From Bifidobacterium asteroides (GTDB lineage Bacteria > Actinomycetota > Actinomycetes > Actinomycetales > Bifidobacteriaceae): a DNA stretch of 64,000 nt. The DNA is taken from NCBI RefSeq assembly GCF_009683175.1, contig NZ_WKKW01000002.1, forward strand, positions 62,001-126,000, in the 5' to 3' direction. The position numbers and the translations under genes are program-made. The notes under the pieces were generated by a model that ran no database searches, was not told the DNA's origin, and was given only the letters and a program-made list of their open reading frames with translations. Positions 8,752-19,114 of the stretch are shown here, one piece after another; within the stretch, counting starts at the first letter, position 1, and each line of letters begins with the position of its first letter.

Positions 8752-10113
8752 TCAGCGTGCGATGCCGTAGGCCCCGCGCCGGTAAGGCTCAGGGTAGGGG
8801 GCCTGCTGAGCGGACAGCCCCAGTTTGTAGGCGGCCCTGAGAGGCCAGTAGGGGTCGCGCAGGCTGGCTCGACCGATCTCGACCGCATCGGCCAGACCCT
8901 TGCGCACAATCCGATCGGCCTGCCTGGGCTTGGTGATCAGCCCCACCGCCGTGGTTGGAATCAGCACCTGGCTGCGCACCTGGTAGGAGAAGGGCACCTG
9001 GTAGTTGGGAGCGGCCGGAATCTTCACACCCGGCACCAGACCCCCGGTGGAAACGTCAATCAGGTCCACCCCGTGCAGCTTGAGCACCTTGGCAGTGCGG
9101 ATGGTCTCGTCCAGGCCCCATCCGCCAGTGGCCCAGTCGGTGGCGGACATGCGCACCAGCAGGGGCATCCCCGAAGGAATGACCTCGCGCACGGCATCGG
9201 TCACCTGGATCAGCAGGCGCATCCTGCCGGACAGGTCGCCCCCATACTCGTCGTTGCGTCGGTTGACCAGGGGATCGAGGAATTGGGAGAGCAGGTAGCC
9301 GTGGGCGGCATGCAGCTCCACTCCCAGGAAGCCGGCCTGGACGGCTCGCACGGCAGCGGAACGGAAGTCGGCCACAATGGAAGCTATCTGAGCCCGTGAG
9401 AGCTGGACCGGTACCGCCATCCTGCCAAAGGCGATGGGGCTGGGGCCCACAGGCTGCCAGCCGCCCTCGGCCACAGGCACGGTGGCGTTGATGTAGCCCA
9501 TGGAGGAGCACCCGGAGGAGCCCTTGCGCCCCGAGTGGTTGAGCTGGACGATGGGCACCGCCCCAGCGGCCTTGACATCACGGACGATGCCCTGCCAGGC
9601 CCTGGTCTGCTCGTCGTTCCACAGTCCCACATCGCAGGGCGAAATCCGCCCTTGGGGATTGACGGCCGTGGCCTCCCCGATGACGACTCCGAAGCCGCCC
9701 AGGGCCCGGGACACATAGTGCTGGTAGTGGAAGTTGGTAGGAACCCCGTCGTGCCGAAGGGCCGAATAGGTGTCCATGGGCGGCATCCAGATCCTGTTGC
9801 GGATATGCTGGTCGCGCAGTTCCATGGGCTGGAAGAGCGCAGGCAGGGCCATCTCATGCCTTCTGTCTGATTTTGATTTCCCAGCCTTTTTGACCCTCTT
9901 GTCTTTCTTGCCCTTCTTGGCCGATTTGACCCCCTTGGCAGCCTTGCCGGTCTTTTTCTTTCCGTCAGCGGCACCCGGCTCGAAGGGCCAGATCGGTTTG
10001 GACACATCCAGCCTGCCGGAGCCGCTCACCGGCCCCGGCATCGCCTGATCCTCCTTGACCCGGCCGTCGGCCTGAGGGGCCTTGTCATCCAGCTCTGAAT
10101 ATTCCTGGACCAT
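8752..10113 (-). CDS. NADH:flavin oxidoreductase (old yellow enzyme, YqjM type) with lysine-rich N-terminal tail
   Basis: 453 residues from ATG 10113, chosen for the AGGCAGGAACTG ribosome site; the frame is open to 10380 but would then overlap the PBP gene by 179 bases. Residues 1-85 are low complexity, ending in a Lys/Ala-rich run (about 50-80). The TIM-barrel then begins MALPALFQPMELRDQHIRNRIWMPPMDTYS. Family residues include the QLNHSGRKG loop, GVELHAAHGYLLSQFLDPLVNRRNDEYGG and the FMN-phosphate segment VGLITKPRQADRIV. It should use FMN and NAD(P)H to reduce activated double bonds; the substrate is unknown. The basic tail is unusual for the family. Confidence 0.88.
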   Translation of the reverse strand: MVQEYSELDDKAPQADGRVKEDQAMPGPVSGSGRLDVSKPIWPFEPGAADGKKKTGKAAKGVKSAKKGKKDKRVKKAGKSKSDRRHEMALPALFQPMELRDQHIRNRIWMPPMDTYSALRHDGVPTNFHYQHYVSRALGGFGVVIGEATAVNPQGRISPCDVGLWNDEQTRAWQGIVRDVKAAGAVPIVQLNHSGRKGSSGCSSMGYINATVPVAEGGWQPVGPSPIAFGRMAVPVQLSRAQIASIVADFRSAAVRAVQAGFLGVELHAAHGYLLSQFLDPLVNRRNDEYGGDLSGRMRLLIQVTDAVREVIPSGMPLLVRMSATDWATGGWGLDETIRTAKVLKLHGVDLIDVSTGGLVPGVKIPAAPNYQVPFSYQVRSQVLIPTTAVGLITKPRQADRIVRKGLADAVEIGRASLRDPYWPLRAAYKLGLSAQQAPYPEPYRRGAYGIAR

Positions 10114-10201
10114 CAGTTCCTGCCTCTCCCGGCGGGCGGCCGCACCCCTCGTGGTCCGCCCGTTGACGAATCCCTCATGGTCTCCATTGTAGGCACAGGC
10201 C

Positions 10202-12496
10202 CTAGTCCTCCGGCGAATCCACCGTCTGCGACTGGTCCTGACTGGTCCCCTGGTTGCCCTGTTGTCCCCCCTGGCTGTGACGGTAGGTCTGCCGCTGTCT
10301 GCCCGAGGACCGTTGCTGGGACGGCTGAGACAGCTGAGGCTGCTGGACCCCGCCAGTGAACCGGGGATCGGGATTGCCATAGGAGTTGTCCGGCTGGATA
10401 TTGGCTGCGGCCAGGTAGGTATTCATGAAGTCCTTCCAGGCCGGGGTGGCGATATACATGCCGTACCAGGTGTGCATGGACCGTCCGTTGATGGTCCTGT
10501 TGGTGAAGGAGACCTGACCCTCCGCATTGCCCACGGTGACGAAGGCGGCAACCTGGGGCACGAATCCGCCGGTCAGCATGTACTTGTCCTCGTGGGTGCC
10601 GGTCTTGGCAAAGGTCTTGCGTCCCCCGTCCAGCTGGGTCGTGGACGCCTCGCCTCCGGGCTGGACGACGCCTTGGTTGAGTGCGTAGGCGGCGGTCTCG
10701 GCGATGCCCGGATCGATGGCCTGATGGCAGTTGGCCTTGGGGACCTTGACGGACTTGCCGTTCTTGTCGATCACCTTGGTCATGGCTATGGGGCTGCAGG
10801 CCACGCCCTTGGCGGCGATGGTGGCATAGACGTTGGCCATGGTCAGCGGGGAGGCCTGGACCGCACCGATGACCATGGGCGGCTGGAAGGTGTTGACCGA
10901 GTGGATGTCCATCTGGTCCTTGGGGGAATTGTGGTAGCCCATCTCCTTGGCCGTATCGGCTATGGTGCACAGACCGATCTGCTGGGCCATGGAGGCCTGG
11001 GTGGTGTTGTGCGAGCGCACCAGACCCTGCAGGGGGGACTCCGGCGATGTGGTGCCGCCGCCGGAGTTCTCCACATGCCAACTGCCGGCGCCGAACCCGT
11101 AGGGGGTACCGTCCGCCATCTTGCAGGCGAAGGAGGTCTGCGGGTAGCTGGTGGAGGTGCGCAGGGGCTGGTTGATGGATTTGCCGGCCTTCATCCAGGA
11201 CACCAGGTTTATGGGCTTCCAGGTGGATCCCACAGGGAAGCCCCAGCCGCCGCCGTCGACCTGATCCACGGCATAGTTGATGGCCGTGCGTGTGCCGCCG
11301 CCCGAGTTCTGGGTGGCATCGTAGATGCGGTTGATGCCGAAGCCCAGGACCTCACCGGTGCCCGGGCGGATGGAGGCTATCGTGACCTCGAAGCCGCTTC
11401 GATCATCCACGGGGATGGTGTCCCGGGCCGCCTTCATGGCCGCTGCGTTGGCGTTGACGTCCATGGTGGTGTATATATCCAGGCCGCCCTCCTTGAGGAG
11501 CTTGTTGCGCTCCTCCTGGCTCTTGCCGAACTCCTTGGAGTTGAGGATCTGCTTGGTCACGTAATCGCAGAAGAAGGCTGCGTCTCCAGCCGCCTGGCAT
11601 CCGGCATCGACCGACTGCACGTGCAGCATCTGGTCCAGAGGCTTGGCCTTGTCCTCGTCATACTGGCGCTGGGTGATGTAATTCTCCTGGCGCATCAGAT
11701 CCAGGACGATGTCCCGCTGCTCCTGGGAGGCCTTGATGTTGACGGTTGGGTCGAAGCGGGCGGGATTCTTGGTCACGGCGGCTATGGTGGCGGCCTCGCC
11801 CGGGTCCAGGTCCTTGGCCGACTTGCTGAAGTAGCGCCTGGCTGCCGACTCGACCCCGTAGACGTTGGTGCCGAACTGGGCTATATTCAAATACCCTTGA
11901 AGAATCTCGGCCTTGGAGTACTTCTTCTCCATCTGCACCGCGATCAGCATCTCGCGCATCTTGCGGGCTATGGTCTCCTCCTGGGCGTGGTACTCGGCGA
12001 TGGGGTCGTTGTTTTCCTCAGCCTGGCTCATGAGCACGTTTTTGACATACTGCTGGGTCAGGGAGGAGCCGCCCTGGGTGTCACCCTGCTTGATGTAGGT
12101 CTGGATGAAAGCCCTGAGCACGCCCTGGGTGTCCACGCCGGCATGCTCGAAGAAACGACGGTCCTCGCGGGCCACCACGGCCTTCTGCATATAGTCGGAG
12201 ACGTCCTTGATGGGTACCACGATCCTGTTTTGCGCATAGAAGGTGGCGATGACCGTATGCCCGTCGGAGGCGTAGAGCCGGGACTGCTGGGGCAGATCGT
12301 TGACGTTGAAGTCGATGTTGTCCGTCTTCAGGGCAGGCATCAGATTCCTGGAGGCGGCGTTGATGCCGAAGACAGCGGGGAACAGGAAACCAGAGACCAC
12401 CACGCCACCTGCGACGCAGAAGATGAGGTAAGCCAGCAGCAGCGTGAAGAAGCGCCTGACCGACATGGATTTCTTTTGTTCGGGCATGGTCTCCAT
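10202..12496 (-). CDS. Bifunctional penicillin-binding protein (transglycosylase/transpeptidase, class A)
   Basis: 764 residues. A short cytoplasmic end and one membrane anchor (about 16-45) precede the GT51 domain with catalytic Glu111 in AREDRRFF and GGSSLTQQYVKN at 142-153. The transpeptidase domain carries STWK (Ser424), SHN (495-497) and KTG (631-633). The last 70 residues are Gln/Ser/Pro-rich and disordered. The enzyme polymerises lipid II and cross-links peptidoglycan at the outer membrane face. An internal ATG at 12487 is an alternative start. Lies between the Crp/Fnr gene upstream and the oxidoreductase downstream. Confidence 0.95.
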   Translation of the reverse strand: METMPEQKKSMSVRRFFTLLLAYLIFCVAGGVVVSGFLFPAVFGINAASRNLMPALKTDNIDFNVNDLPQQSRLYASDGHTVIATFYAQNRIVVPIKDVSDYMQKAVVAREDRRFFEHAGVDTQGVLRAFIQTYIKQGDTQGGSSLTQQYVKNVLMSQAEENNDPIAEYHAQEETIARKMREMLIAVQMEKKYSKAEILQGYLNIAQFGTNVYGVESAARRYFSKSAKDLDPGEAATIAAVTKNPARFDPTVNIKASQEQRDIVLDLMRQENYITQRQYDEDKAKPLDQMLHVQSVDAGCQAAGDAAFFCDYVTKQILNSKEFGKSQEERNKLLKEGGLDIYTTMDVNANAAAMKAARDTIPVDDRSGFEVTIASIRPGTGEVLGFGINRIYDATQNSGGGTRTAINYAVDQVDGGGWGFPVGSTWKPINLVSWMKAGKSINQPLRTSTSYPQTSFACKMADGTPYGFGAGSWHVENSGGGTTSPESPLQGLVRSHNTTQASMAQQIGLCTIADTAKEMGYHNSPKDQMDIHSVNTFQPPMVIGAVQASPLTMANVYATIAAKGVACSPIAMTKVIDKNGKSVKVPKANCHQAIDPGIAETAAYALNQGVVQPGGEASTTQLDGGRKTFAKTGTHEDKYMLTGGFVPQVAAFVTVGNAEGQVSFTNRTINGRSMHTWYGMYIATPAWKDFMNTYLAAANIQPDNSYGNPDPRFTGGVQQPQLSQPSQQRSSGRQRQTYRHSQGGQQGNQGTSQDQSQTVDSPED

Positions 12497-12528
12497 CCTA
12501 GGCCGTCGGCTCTACCGAACAGTGGCGT

Positions 12529-13248
12529 TCACATACGCGAGCGTCGAATCAGCGGTCCGGGCTGGAAAATGATGATGGTGCGGCCCTTGCGAGAGATCCA
12601 CCCCCGGTTGGAGAAGTCCATCAGGGCCTTGTTGACGGTCTCTCGTGAAGCGCCAACCAGCTGGGCCAGCTCCTCCTGAGTCAGATCGTAGGGGACCATC
12701 AGCCCCTGCTCGAAGGGTTCGCCGAAGCGTGTGGCCAGATCCAACAGGGTCTTGGCCAGTCGGGCCGGCACATCCAGGAAGACCAGGTCGGAGATGCGCT
12801 CGTTGTCGGTCCGCAGGCGGTGGGCCAGCACCTGAAGCATATCCACAGCCACCTTGGGATGCTGGTTGAGCCAGTCGAAGAGGGCATCGTGGTCCAGGGC
12901 TGCCACCTTGGTCTTGTTGACCATGACCACTGCCGAGGCGGTACGCGGCCCGCCGGATGGGTCAAAGACGGGAATCTCGCCCAGGATCTCCCCACGCCCG
13001 TGGATGCTGAGCAGCTGGATGCGGCGGTCGGGCGACTGGCGGACCAGCTTGACCCTGCCCTCCTCCAGCAGATACATGCGGTGATCGGTATCCCCCTGTC
13101 GAAAGACCGTGGACCCCTTGGCGTAAGTGGACTCGTGCATGCTGTCCAAAAGCTGGTCGGCGTCCTGCCTGGGCACTTGTTTGAATAGGGCGGTCTGCCG
13201 GAGGGCATTCCCGTCATCGGGAATCTCGTTGGGCTTGTGAACCGCCAT
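12529..13248 (-). CDS. Crp/Fnr-family transcriptional regulator
   Basis: 239 residues from ATG 13248 (AAGGAG upstream); the longer frame to 13509 is not used. An N-terminal cyclic-nucleotide-binding beta barrel (about 20-140: GSTVFRQGDTDHRMYLLEEGRVKLV, GRGEILGEIPVF) is joined by the dimer helix to a C-terminal winged helix with LTQEELAQLVGASRETVNKAL (about 185-205). It resembles actinobacterial GlxR/Crp proteins, which sense cAMP or act as global regulators; the ligand here is unknown. Confidence 0.92.
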   Translation of the reverse strand: MAVHKPNEIPDDGNALRQTALFKQVPRQDADQLLDSMHESTYAKGSTVFRQGDTDHRMYLLEEGRVKLVRQSPDRRIQLLSIHGRGEILGEIPVFDPSGGPRTASAVVMVNKTKVAALDHDALFDWLNQHPKVAVDMLQVLAHRLRTDNERISDLVFLDVPARLAKTLLDLATRFGEPFEQGLMVPYDLTQEELAQLVGASRETVNKALMDFSNRGWISRKGRTIIIFQPGPLIRRSRM

Positions 13249-13339
13249 ACTCCGCACTCCTTTTCGCCATGTCTGGCGGGTCTGCACCGACTCACGCATG
13301 GTTGATGACCTCACGCCGGGTTCGACGCGACTGAGCACG

Positions 13340-13345
13340 ATTATA
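13340..13345 (-). promoter_or_regulatory. -10 promoter hexamer for the Crp/Fnr gene
   Basis: A perfect TATAAT on the minus strand about 92 bases upstream of the Crp/Fnr start codon, in a 124-base gap. A well-spaced -35 box is not obvious. It would give a 5' leader of roughly 85 bases. Confidence 0.45.
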
Positions 13346-13372
13346 CCCACACGCATCAACCCACTTTTTTGG

Positions 13373-14620
13373 TCAGGCAATCTGTGCGGTCCACTCCTCA
13401 CGGCCGTAGCGATGCCGGGCCAGAGTGCGGGCCCGCTGCTCGACCTCGGGCGCCGGACTGGATGTGCGCAGATCCGCCACCAGGGAGGGCAGGGTGTCCA
13501 GAAGGGCATCGATCAGGGGTTGACGGGACAGACCGGTCTGCCTGTCGATGGGGTCCACCCGGCTTCTGACCGAGGTCACGGCCTTGTCATGGAATTTCTC
13601 CGGGTCCACGTTGAGCACCTGGGCCATCAGATCGGCATCCACGGAATAGGAAAGCGTGGTGTGGTGGAGCAGTCCGCCCGGTCCGCGGGAGCCTGCCGGC
13701 AGCCTGCGCTGGGCGGCGCCACCCATCTTGCCGCGTGGGGAGGCGATGTCATTCATGCCCTGCCAGCCGGCCTGAATCCCCTGCATGCGCAGACCACGAA
13801 CCAGCCAATAATCGCAGATACGGTAGGAGTCGATCAGGTCGGCCCCTTTGACGAAGTCCAAGGGCAGATAGAGGGAATAGGTGATGGCCCGGTCGGGCTG
13901 AATGACCATGGTGCCACCGCCTGTGCAGCGGCGAACCAGGGTGAATCCCAGAGTGCGTGCCCGCTCGACGTGGACCTCCCGGCTCAGGGACTGGAAACGC
14001 CCCAGGATCACCGCCGGCGCCGCCCAGTTCCAGATGCGCAGGGTGGGCGGCAGCCGGCCCTGGGCCACGGCGTCATTGAGAGCCTGGTCCATGGCCATCT
14101 GCATGACCGGCTGCCGTGGACGGTCCCTGATCAGGTCCAACTCCAGGTCGGACCAACGGCGGCGGCATTCGGCCTCATCCGGTTGGGACTGCCTGGAAGA
14201 GGGCTGGCCCGGCGCTGACGAGAGTTGGTCTGGATCGCCTTGTCTGCGAATGACCAGCCCATCCGGCAGGGCACGCTCCAGCGCGGTCACCAGGGTCCGT
14301 GGGGACACACCGACCACCCGTTGACCGTCCCCTTCTGCCATGACCCTGTCCAGCCTTTCCAGAGCCAGACCAGGGTCCAAGGGCAACGGGAGGTCACAGA
14401 TTGCGGATTCCAGCCGGAATACAGGCCCATGATTCCCCGCGGATTCCTGAGAGGCTGCCGGGGCTGGCTCCGTGAAGAAATCGCCGTCAATCCTGCATGA
14501 GGCGATGAACGGGCGGGAGTCGGATCCCCGGCCCAGGGTCAGGGTTACGGCCGCCAGTTTGCCGCCCATCTGCTTGCCGACGCCGCGCAGACGGGCCGGA
14601 TTCAATCCGTCAGTTCCCAT
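13373..14620 (-). CDS. lplA: Lipoate-protein ligase with N-terminal accessory domain
   Basis: 415 residues. The catalytic BPL/LplA/LipB fold occupies about 165-400 with [16 protein letters not shown], the glycine motif [12 protein letters not shown] and a lysine in [12 protein letters not shown]. The first 110 residues look like the LplA accessory domain: [14 protein letters not shown] and a [12 protein letters not shown] strand, which normally follow the catalytic part. A low-complexity linker joins the two. The enzyme should activate lipoate with ATP and attach it to a lysine; the gcvH product at 20.3 kb is the only lipoyl domain in view. The start overlaps the end of the TM2 gene by 19 bases, and no strong ribosome site is seen. 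Confidence 0.85.
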   Translation of the reverse strand: MGTDGLNPARLRGVGKQMGGKLAAVTLTLGRGSDSRPFIASCRIDGDFFTEPAPAASQESAGNHGPVFRLESAICDLPLPLDPGLALERLDRVMAEGDGQRVVGVSPRTLVTALERALPDGLVIRRQGDPDQLSSAPGQPSSRQSQPDEAECRRRWSDLELDLIRDRPRQPVMQMAMDQALNDAVAQGRLPPTLRIWNWAAPAVILGRFQSLSREVHVERARTLGFTLVRRCTGGGTMVIQPDRAITYSLYLPLDFVKGADLIDSYRICDYWLVRGLRMQGIQAGWQGMNDIASPRGKMGGAAQRRLPAGSRGPGGLLHHTTLSYSVDADLMAQVLNVDPEKFHDKAVTSVRSRVDPIDRQTGLSRQPLIDALLDTLPSLVADLRTSSPAPEVEQRARTLARHRYGREEWTAQIA

Positions 14621-15555
14621 CCGCGTGCGTCACGATGCCAGAAGGAGCCGGTCGAGGATGTCAGAATCAGGATGCCTTCGATAAGCCCCCAGATTATGGC
14701 GATAGTCGGCCCGATGAAGAAGAAGGGGAAGCCGATCAGTGTGAGCATGAGCTGGGCCACGCCCCGCCCGGTCCTGCCCAGGTAGAAGTTGCCCACGCCG
14801 AAGCAGCCCAGAAAGATGCTGAGCAGACCGGCTGCAAGCTTGCTGTGCGGGGTAGGCGATATGGGATAGGGCCCACTGCCGTTGGGGACAGCCCCGGGGT
14901 AACCGCCCTGGGGCATGCCCGGGTAGGGCCAGGGCATGGAGGTCTGCGGCGGATACGGCCCGCCAGGATACTGATTGCCGGGATACGGGCCTGCCGGGTA
15001 TTGATTTCCCGGGTACCCACTCGGCGGGTATTGGCCGGACGGATACTGGCCGGGATAGCCCGGTCCCGGCTGATATGGCCTTTGAGGATACTGACCGCCA
15101 GGATTCTGACCGCCAGGATACCGGCCACCGGAATACTGTCCAGCAGGATATTGCTGACCGGTTGGATATTGCTGACCGGTTGGATAACCGGCGGTCGGAT
15201 ACTGATTGGGCCAGTAGGGCCCTGCCTGATAGGCCCCTGGATATTGGCCGCCATTCTGGGGGGCGCACGGGTATCCGGCATTGGCCCTCTGACCGGTCGG
15301 ATACCCACCATAAGGGTTCTGACCGGAGGAATACTGACCGGCCTGATAGGGGCTCTGATTCCCGACGCCAGCATCATGACCAGCAGGATAACCCTGAGCC
15401 TGCCGCTGACCGTCAGCCGCCCCGGCAGGAGCATTCCCACCGGCGGGCTCCCGATGCTCGGGCGGTTTCTGCGGTGACGGGGAGGAGCCGAAGCCAGGAT
15501 TCCCTGTCGGCGTATCGCTGGGCTGCCGGTCGTCCGGCTGGGGGGCATCATCCAT
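14602..15555 (-). CDS. TM2-domain membrane protein with long Tyr/Pro/Gly/Gln-rich tail
   Basis: 317 residues from ATG 15555, which has GGAAGG 7 bases upstream; ATG 15561 in the same frame lies too close to that site. About 230 residues of cytosolic low-complexity sequence are built from YPGGQ/YPTGQ-like repeats. The C-terminal TM2 domain follows: [35 protein letters not shown] and a second membrane segment around [21 protein letters not shown]2 proteins are common in Actinobacteria, and their role is unknown. Such tails can self-associate. Confidence 0.85.
   Translation of the reverse strand: MDDAPQPDDRQPSDTPTGNPGFGSSPSPQKPPEHREPAGGNAPAGAADGQRQAQGYPAGHDAGVGNQSPYQAGQYSSGQNPYGGYPTGQRANAGYPCAPQNGGQYPGAYQAGPYWPNQYPTAGYPTGQQYPTGQQYPAGQYSGGRYPGGQNPGGQYPQRPYQPGPGYPGQYPSGQYPPSGYPGNQYPAGPYPGNQYPGGPYPPQTSMPWPYPGMPQGGYPGAVPNGSGPYPISPTPHSKLAAGLLSIFLGCFGVGNFYLGRTGRGVAQLMLTLIGFPFFFIGPTIAIIWGLIEGILILTSSTGSFWHRDARGWELTD
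14905..15400 (-). repeat. Coding low-complexity repeat (YPGGQ/YPTGQ units)
   Basis: The TM2 gene contains dozens of short imperfect repeats encoding Y-P-x-G-Q/N. The 18-base step encoding YPTGQQ is repeated directly around 15144-15183. Such DNA can change length by slippage. Confidence 0.7.
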
Positions 15556-15591
15556 AGTCATGCCTTCCAGTCTAACCGCCAACCGGCCCGA

Positions 15592-16635
15592 TCACAGACG
15601 GGCAAGAATATCCCTGCCGATCTGCTCGGTGCTCCTCTGGGTGGAGCCGGAGCGCTCGATGTCATCCTCCACGGCCCGCTCAATGCTGGCCGCCTCCTCC
15701 TCGAAGCCCAGATGGTCCAGGAGCATACCCGCCGAGAGGATGGCTGCCGTGGGGTTGGCGATCCCCTTGCCGGCGATGTCGGGAGCGGACCCGTGGATGG
15801 GCTCGAACATGGATGGGTAGGTGCCCGAGGCGTTGATGCAGCCGGAGGCCGAGTAACCCACGCCGCCCACCACAGCTCCCGCCTCGTCCGTGAGGATGTC
15901 GCCGAAGAGGTTGTCGGTCACGATCACGTCGAAGCGACTGGGCTCGGTCACCATGAATATGGTGGAGGCGTCGATGTGCAGATACTCGCGCTCCACATCG
16001 GGATACTCCTGGCCCACATGGTCGACCAGTCGCTGCCACATGTCTCCCGCATTGGTCAGCACGTTCTTCTTATGGACCAGTGTCAGGCGGCGGCGACGCT
16101 TCATGGCCAGCTGGAAGGCGTAGCGGATGACCCGTTCCGCCCCGTAAGCGGTGTTGATGGAGACCTCGGTAGCCACCTCCTGGGGAGTGCCCCGGCGAAT
16201 GGAGCCGCCGGCCCCGGCATAGAGCCCCTCGGTGCCCTCCCGCACGACCACGAAGTCGATGTCGCCCGGGTTGGCCAGGGGCGACACCACGCCCTTGTAG
16301 AGCTTGGAAGGCCTCAGATTGACATACTGATCCAACTCGAAACGCATTTTGAGCAGTAGTCCCCGCTCCAGGATGCCGGCCTTGATGCGGGGGTCGCCGA
16401 TGGCCCCCAGGAGGATGGCATCCTGCTGCTTGAGCCGGTCCAGATCCTCGTCGGGCAGAACGGCTCCATCACGCAGATAACGCTCAGCGCCCAGATCGAA
16501 GTCTTCATAACGGATATCAGCCTTGCCCCGGGTCACCTTTTCCAGGACGGCCTGAGCCTGGGGAACGATCTCCTTGCCAATGCCGTCACCGGCAATGACC
16601 GCAATGTGATATGTCTTCTGCTTGCTATTTGTCAT
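15592..16635 (-). CDS. leuB: 3-isopropylmalate dehydrogenase
   Basis: 347 residues from ATG 16635, where the family sequence begins ([23 protein letters not shown]). The isocitrate/isopropylmalate dehydrogenase signature is [19 protein letters not shown], with [10 protein letters not shown] and [24 protein letters not shown] also present. It catalyses the NAD-dependent oxidative decarboxylation of 3-isopropylmalate in leucine synthesis. The start overlaps the end of the oligopeptidase gene by 11 bases, so the two are probably cotranscribed although functionally unrelated. No other leu genes are in the window. Confidence 0.94.
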   Translation of the reverse strand: MTNSKQKTYHIAVIAGDGIGKEIVPQAQAVLEKVTRGKADIRYEDFDLGAERYLRDGAVLPDEDLDRLKQQDAILLGAIGDPRIKAGILERGLLLKMRFELDQYVNLRPSKLYKGVVSPLANPGDIDFVVVREGTEGLYAGAGGSIRRGTPQEVATEVSINTAYGAERVIRYAFQLAMKRRRRLTLVHKKNVLTNAGDMWQRLVDHVGQEYPDVEREYLHIDASTIFMVTEPSRFDVIVTDNLFGDILTDEAGAVVGGVGYSASGCINASGTYPSMFEPIHGSAPDIAGKGIANPTAAILSAGMLLDHLGFEEEAASIERAVEDDIERSGSTQRSTEQIGRDILARL

Positions 16636-19102
16636 ACCCCGAGCATAACGAGCCAGCCGAGCCGCTTTCATGACCCCGACCGAATCCCGGACAGACCATG
16701 ATGGACAGGCACCAGGCGTTCTCGAAGGCCAGTTCCTCCCACTGCCGGTAACGTCCGCTGATGCCCCCATGGCCCGCCTGGACCTCGATCCTGATCAGCG
16801 CATCGGCCCCCACCTGCGGCTCCTGCAGCCTGGCCACCCACTTGAGTGGTTCCACGTAGAGCACGCGCGTGTCGTTCATGGATGTGGTCACCAGGATGGC
16901 GGGGAAGTGGTCGCTGCCGAAGAGCCGGCGCCTGCCATCAGCATCAGGAACGTTCTCGTAGGGCGAGTAGGAGCGCATGTACCGGTAGACCTGCTGATCA
17001 TGCAGGGGGTCTCCCCACTCGTCCCATTCAGTCACGGTCAGCGGCAGGTCCGGGTCCAGGATGCTGGTCAGCGCGTCCACGAAGGGCACATCCGCCTCGA
17101 TGCCGGCATAGAGCTGGGGAGCCATATTGGCTACAGCCCCCATCAACAGCCCGCCGGCCGACCCGCCATTGGCCACGGTATGACGGGGATCCGCCCAGCC
17201 CTGAGCCTGCAGTGCGGCGGTCACGTCTATGAAGTCCAGGAACGTGTTGATCTTGTGCAGCCGACGGCCCTGCTCGTACCAGGCACGGCCCATCTCCCCG
17301 CCGCCGCGCACATGGGGGACGGCGTAGAGCACGCCTCGGTCCAGCAGGCTGAGCCGACCTGTGGAGAAACCGGGGTCCTGGCTGATCTCGTAGGCTCCAT
17401 ACCCGGTGATGAACATGGGCGCGGACCTGTCCGGATCATGGTCCGGCCAGGGACGGCGCTCGGGATGGTCGGGGGCCTGGATGACCGTGTCATCCGGCCC
17501 GGTCCTCCCGCTGGCATCCAGCCCCGGATGCATGCCCCGCCGCCAGACCAGGGAGACCGGCACCAGGGCTCCATCCCTGACCCGGACCAGAATTCGACGC
17601 TCGGCGTAACGCTCGGGTCTGAAGTCGCCCAGAACACGGGCCCGCTTGAGTAGTCGGTCCACGCCCCGGACCGGATCCAGCTCCCGCAGCTCAGCCGGGG
17701 TTCCATAACTACCCCGGATGTAGCGCAGACCAGGGGCCTGGTAGGAGGGGTTGTCCGTGGGACCGATGCTGTAGAGACGGTCAATGCCCTCCCTCCCTTG
17801 GTCGGGCAGGACCTCGCGGAAGCGCCAGGGTCGGCCCGCCCGCAGATCCTCCAGGGCCTGGTCCTTGGCGATTACAGCCATGTGGGGCAGGCTGTCGGCC
17901 CGGTAGGTCAGGACCACGAAGCTACGGTGGATGCCCAGCCCCTCGATGCCCAGTCCGCGAGCGCCCTGGAGGATGGCGGGATTGCCCGGATCCCGATAGG
18001 GCTTCTCGGGCGGCAGGGAGGCCAGGTCTCCGGAGCGCTCGCAACCATAGGGGCTGCCCTGGGCCAGCCGCACCCCTTCTCCCAGACGGAAAGGCGGACG
18101 GTGGCTGCGCAGATCAATCAGATCCACCTCGAAGTTGGGGTTGTTCACATTGTGGTAGACCACGGCCACCGGCAGGTCCTCCCCCGCCGGACCGGCATTT
18201 TCGAACCGGGCCAGGCTGATGTCGTACTCGACCCCCTCCTTGCGGGGGATCAAGGACACAAACTCGCCCTGTGGATCCTTCAGATCCAGCATGAGCACCT
18301 CGCTGGTGGTCTTGGACCCGGTGGCAATCAGCATGGCGGATTCGTCGTAGCTCAGGCCCAACCCCACCCAGAAGCGCTCATCGTCCTCCTTATAGACCAT
18401 GACATCCTGGTCGGCCGAAGTACCCACCTTATGCCGCCAGACCGTGTCCGGACGCCAGGCCTTGTCCAGGCCGGTGTAGAAGACCCATTGACCGTCAGGG
18501 GTCAGCACTGCCCCGGAGGAGACCTGGTCGATCCGGTCAGGCAGGTCTCGGCCGTCTGTCAGATCGCGGATACGCAGGTCGTAGCGCTCGTTGCCCCTGG
18601 TGTCCAGTCCATAGAGCATCCACCGGCCGTCGGCGCTCAGGTCCAGGCAGCCCAAGGAGAAGAAGTCATGCCCCTTGGCCTCGGCGTTGGCGTCGAAGAT
18701 GACCTCCTCGCCCGGCATGGATCCAGGCGCTGCATCGGACTGGACGGCAGGAGGGTCCCAGTCGTTCTGGTCGCGCACCGGCAGGCGGCACTGCACCCCA
18801 TACTCCTGGCCCTTGAGCGTCCGGGAGAAGTACCAGTAGCCATGCATCCGGGTGGGCACCGACATGTCGGTCTGCTGTACCCTGTCGGTGAACTCCTTGA
18901 GCAGGGTGGTCCGCAAACCCTCCTGACCGGCAAGCCGTTCCCGGCAGTAACGGTTCTGGTCACGCACGTAGGCCTTGGTGGCGGGATCCTCCCGGTCGCG
19001 CATCCACTCGTAGGGATCCAGGAAGTGATCCCCATGGAAGCAACGATCGGTGGGACGGCGCTGTGCACGAGGGGGCGCGGAATTGACGGCCGAAAAACTC
19101 AT
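16625..19102 (-). CDS. ptrB: Prolyl oligopeptidase family protease, oligopeptidase B type
   Basis: 825 residues, S9A peptidase. The N-terminal beta-propeller region starts [22 protein letters not shown]. The C-terminal alpha/beta hydrolase domain shows the nucleophile motif [14 protein letters not shown], an acidic region [13 protein letters not shown] and the histidine motif [10 protein letters not shown]. Oligopeptidase B cuts short peptides after Arg or Lys in the cytosol; the basic preference is inferred from family. A TATAAT lies 6 bases upstream of the ATG and there is no ribosome site, so translation may be leaderless. Overlaps leuB by 11 bases. Confidence 0.93.
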   Translation of the reverse strand: MSFSAVNSAPPRAQRRPTDRCFHGDHFLDPYEWMRDREDPATKAYVRDQNRYCRERLAGQEGLRTTLLKEFTDRVQQTDMSVPTRMHGYWYFSRTLKGQEYGVQCRLPVRDQNDWDPPAVQSDAAPGSMPGEEVIFDANAEAKGHDFFSLGCLDLSADGRWMLYGLDTRGNERYDLRIRDLTDGRDLPDRIDQVSSGAVLTPDGQWVFYTGLDKAWRPDTVWRHKVGTSADQDVMVYKEDDERFWVGLGLSYDESAMLIATGSKTTSEVLMLDLKDPQGEFVSLIPRKEGVEYDISLARFENAGPAGEDLPVAVVYHNVNNPNFEVDLIDLRSHRPPFRLGEGVRLAQGSPYGCERSGDLASLPPEKPYRDPGNPAILQGARGLGIEGLGIHRSFVVLTYRADSLPHMAVIAKDQALEDLRAGRPWRFREVLPDQGREGIDRLYSIGPTDNPSYQAPGLRYIRGSYGTPAELRELDPVRGVDRLLKRARVLGDFRPERYAERRILVRVRDGALVPVSLVWRRGMHPGLDASGRTGPDDTVIQAPDHPERRPWPDHDPDRSAPMFITGYGAYEISQDPGFSTGRLSLLDRGVLYAVPHVRGGGEMGRAWYEQGRRLHKINTFLDFIDVTAALQAQGWADPRHTVANGGSAGGLLMGAVANMAPQLYAGIEADVPFVDALTSILDPDLPLTVTEWDEWGDPLHDQQVYRYMRSYSPYENVPDADGRRRLFGSDHFPAILVTTSMNDTRVLYVEPLKWVARLQEPQVGADALIRIEVQAGHGGISGRYRQWEELAFENAWCLSIMVCPGFGRGHESGSAGSLCSGYDK

Positions 19103-19108
19103 GGGGCG

Positions 19109-19114
19109 ATTATA
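19109..19114 (-). promoter_or_regulatory. -10 box placing a transcript start at the ptrB ATG
   Basis: TATAAT on the minus strand overlaps the TAA stop of the App1-like gene and leaves only six bases before the ptrB ATG at 19102. That spacing fits a leaderless mRNA, which actinobacteria use often. Confidence 0.4.

Noticed and set aside
10262-12679. 805-residue open frame on the plus strand opposite the PBP gene
   Set aside because: It is the mirror of a clear PBP with all catalytic motifs. It is rich in Gly/His/Val/Leu typical of antisense frames in GC-rich DNA and has no recognisable domain.
14905-15400. CRISPR-like periodic repeats
   Set aside because: The period follows codons for YPGGQ, units are short and imperfect, no spacers and no cas genes.
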